Shown in pieces: positions 62,884 to 64,000 of a stretch of DNA of 64,000 nucleotides (positions within the stretch are counted from its first letter, which is position 1; each line of letters starts with the position of its first letter). The notes under the pieces are model-generated. The model did no database searches. It had not been told where the DNA came from and saw only the letters and a list, made by a program, of their open reading frames with translations. The stretch is from Listeria monocytogenes (GTDB lineage: Bacteria; Bacillota; Bacilli; Lactobacillales; Listeriaceae): NCBI RefSeq assembly GCF_041765605.1, contig NZ_CP168900.1, forward strand, positions 388,001-452,000, given 5' to 3'. The position numbers were made by a program, and so were the translations under genes.

Positions 62884-64000
62884 GTGAAAATTAGGTGGAT
62901 TAGAATTTCACTAGTTACGATTCTCATTATTGCCGTGGTTTTTGTTGGTGTAATAGGATTCCAAAAATACCAATTTTCAAAGTCGCGCAACAAAGTAATA
63001 ATGCAGATGGATAGACTAATGAAAGACCAAGATGGAGATAATTTTCGCCGCTTGGATAAGAAAGAGGATGGAGTAGAAATTATTTCTTATATTCCTAAAA
63101 CAGCTACGAAGGAAGACAACGAAATTATCCAGAAAGAGATTGAAAAGGCCAAAGCCGAAGAAGTGAAGAAGCTTAATAGAGACAAAGATAAGCAAGGGAT
63201 TATTTTTTACACTTATCAAAAAGAAAAAATGGCCGAACAGGTAGTATCTTACAAAGCAGTTCAATCTGAGTACGTAAAAGAAGGTAAAACTAAATTCGTA
63301 CTTAAAGATAAAAAAGATATTTGCCAAAACATTGTTACTGATGCAGAAACAGGGGCTTTATTAACACTTGGGGAAGTATTAATAAAGAACGATGAAACAA
63401 AGCTGAACTTAAAATCAGCTGTAGAGCAAGAACTAATTAAAACTGGAGATTATGCTGTAAAAGATGTTGGGAATCTTGGCAACATTAAGAGTTTAGTGAA
63501 ATGGGATCAAACAGATTTCGAACTTACTAACTCTGAATTAATCGTACCAGTAGAAATACCTGGAAGCTCTGAACCTAAAAAAGTAAAAGTACAACTTGCT
63601 AATATTGCTAGCTCTGTGAATAAACGTTACTTACCAAGCAGCGTAAAAGTTCCAGAAGTACCAAAAGCAAAAACCAACAAGCGTATTGCACTTACTTTTG
63701 ATGATGGACCAAGTGCTTCCGTAACACCAGGAGTACTTGATACGTTGAAACGCTATGATGTAAAAGCGACATTCTTCGTACTCGGCTCTAGTGTTGTTCA
63801 AAATCCTGGTTTAGTAAAACGTGAATTAGATGAAGGACACCAAGTTGGTAGTCACTCATGGGATCATCCACAATTAACTAAACTATCTAAGCAAGAAGTT
63901 TACAACCAGATTCTACAAACACAAAAAGTTGTATTTGATCAAACGGGTTATTTCCCAACTACAATGCGTCCTCCTTATGGGGCAGTAAACAAAGAGGTTG
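62884..64000 (+). CDS. pgdA: peptidoglycan N-acetylglucosamine deacetylase, partial (runs off the window)
   Basis: The gene starts at GTG 62884 after GAGGTG at 62872-62877 and continues past the window edge; 372 codons are visible. The N-terminus has one membrane segment (residues 9-25), followed by an extracellular region with a DUF3298-like part and the NodB deacetylase domain: TFDDGPS with the catalytic Asp pair near residue 276, FFVLGSSV, SHSWDHPQL with the two zinc histidines (HxxxH), and RPPYGAVN at the cut end. PgdA removes acetyl groups from GlcNAc in the wall, giving lysozyme resistance and immune evasion in Listeria. The -10 box TATAAT at 62828-62833 is a candidate promoter. Confidence 0.92.
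   Translation, partial: MKIRWIRISLVTILIIAVVFVGVIGFQKYQFSKSRNKVIMQMDRLMKDQDGDNFRRLDKKEDGVEIISYIPKTATKEDNEIIQKEIEKAKAEEVKKLNRDKDKQGIIFYTYQKEKMAEQVVSYKAVQSEYVKEGKTKFVLKDKKDICQNIVTDAETGALLTLGEVLIKNDETKLNLKSAVEQELIKTGDYAVKDVGNLGNIKSLVKWDQTDFELTNSELIVPVEIPGSSEPKKVKVQLANIASSVNKRYLPSSVKVPEVPKAKTNKRIALTFDDGPSASVTPGVLDTLKRYDVKATFFVLGSSVVQNPGLVKRELDEGHQVGSHSWDHPQLTKLSKQEVYNQILQTQKVVFDQTGYFPTTMRPPYGAVNKEV

Overview
The window comes from the chromosome of a low-GC Gram-positive bacterium and matches Listeria monocytogenes or a very close Listeria in gene content and order. I recognise, from memory of the EGD-e gene order, the stretch from about lmo0342 (transketolase) to lmo0415 (pgdA). Listeria hallmarks include an LPXTG internalin with Listeria-Bacteroides repeats, a lipoprotein fumarate reductase of the FrdA type, LtrA, many PTS operons each with its own regulator, a rifampin phosphotransferase and the peptidoglycan deacetylase PgdA. 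No search was run; all names rest on motifs, length and context.

Layout. 1-2.1 kb: four small + strand genes, two of them AT-rich and unrecognised, then a pyrophosphatase-like and a DUF6440 protein. 2.2-9.8 kb: a ten-gene minus-strand operon (dhaM, two small paired membrane proteins, dhaK, dhaL, a triosephosphate-isomerase-like gene, rpiB-like, an SDR dehydrogenase, a transaldolase-like aldolase and a transketolase), with a divergent DeoR regulator at 10.0 kb. I read it as a polyol or ketotetrose/triose catabolic operon whose regulator probably binds repeated TTGTGTTTTGT sites around the shared promoter region. 10.9-17.7 kb: a GNAT protein, an internalin, an acyl-CoA synthetase-like enzyme, the extracellular fumarate reductase and a Gfo/Idh/MocA oxidoreductase. 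17.9-21.4 kb: a fructose-type PTS, class II aldolase and DeoR operon with a palindromic operator pair. 21.4-25.1 kb: a small membrane protein, peptidase E, a WYL regulator, Nudix, YebC and PhnA-like genes. The tat and fep genes that I remember near here in EGD-e are not in the window.

25.2-29.4 kb: a GntR-controlled beta-glucoside PTS and 6-phospho-beta-glucosidase. 29.5-30.9 kb: a divergent WYL regulator and GyrI-like protein around a perfect 11-bp inverted repeat. 31.1-33.7 kb: a type VII secretion LXG toxin module with two small partners and a probable immunity gene. 33.7-39.9 kb: an iolR-like regulator and iolABCD. 40.0-47.4 kb: mostly housekeeping and envelope genes (DUF1801, LtrA, uracil-DNA glycosylase, an NfeD/FloA membrane-domain operon, a secreted NlpC/P60 protein, proC). 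47.6-54.1 kb: a split fructose-type PTS with a GH38 alpha-mannosidase and a PRD activator, probably for a mannosyl glycoside such as mannosylglycerate. 54.2-57.5 kb: membrane proteins, a Pit phosphate transporter, glyoxalase-like, DUF1149 and NusG-II-like genes. 57.5-64.0 kb: rifampin phosphotransferase, the probable Rli27 small RNA, an Ala/Glu-rich membrane protein, a ZIP transporter, a candidate new small RNA, and the start of pgdA, cut by the window edge.

The window is dominated by carbohydrate uptake and catabolism: five sugar or polyol loci, each next to a dedicated regulator, most with a visible operator-like repeat in the promoter. The most variable-looking parts are the left edge, the internalin, the LXG toxin tail and the tat/fep region.
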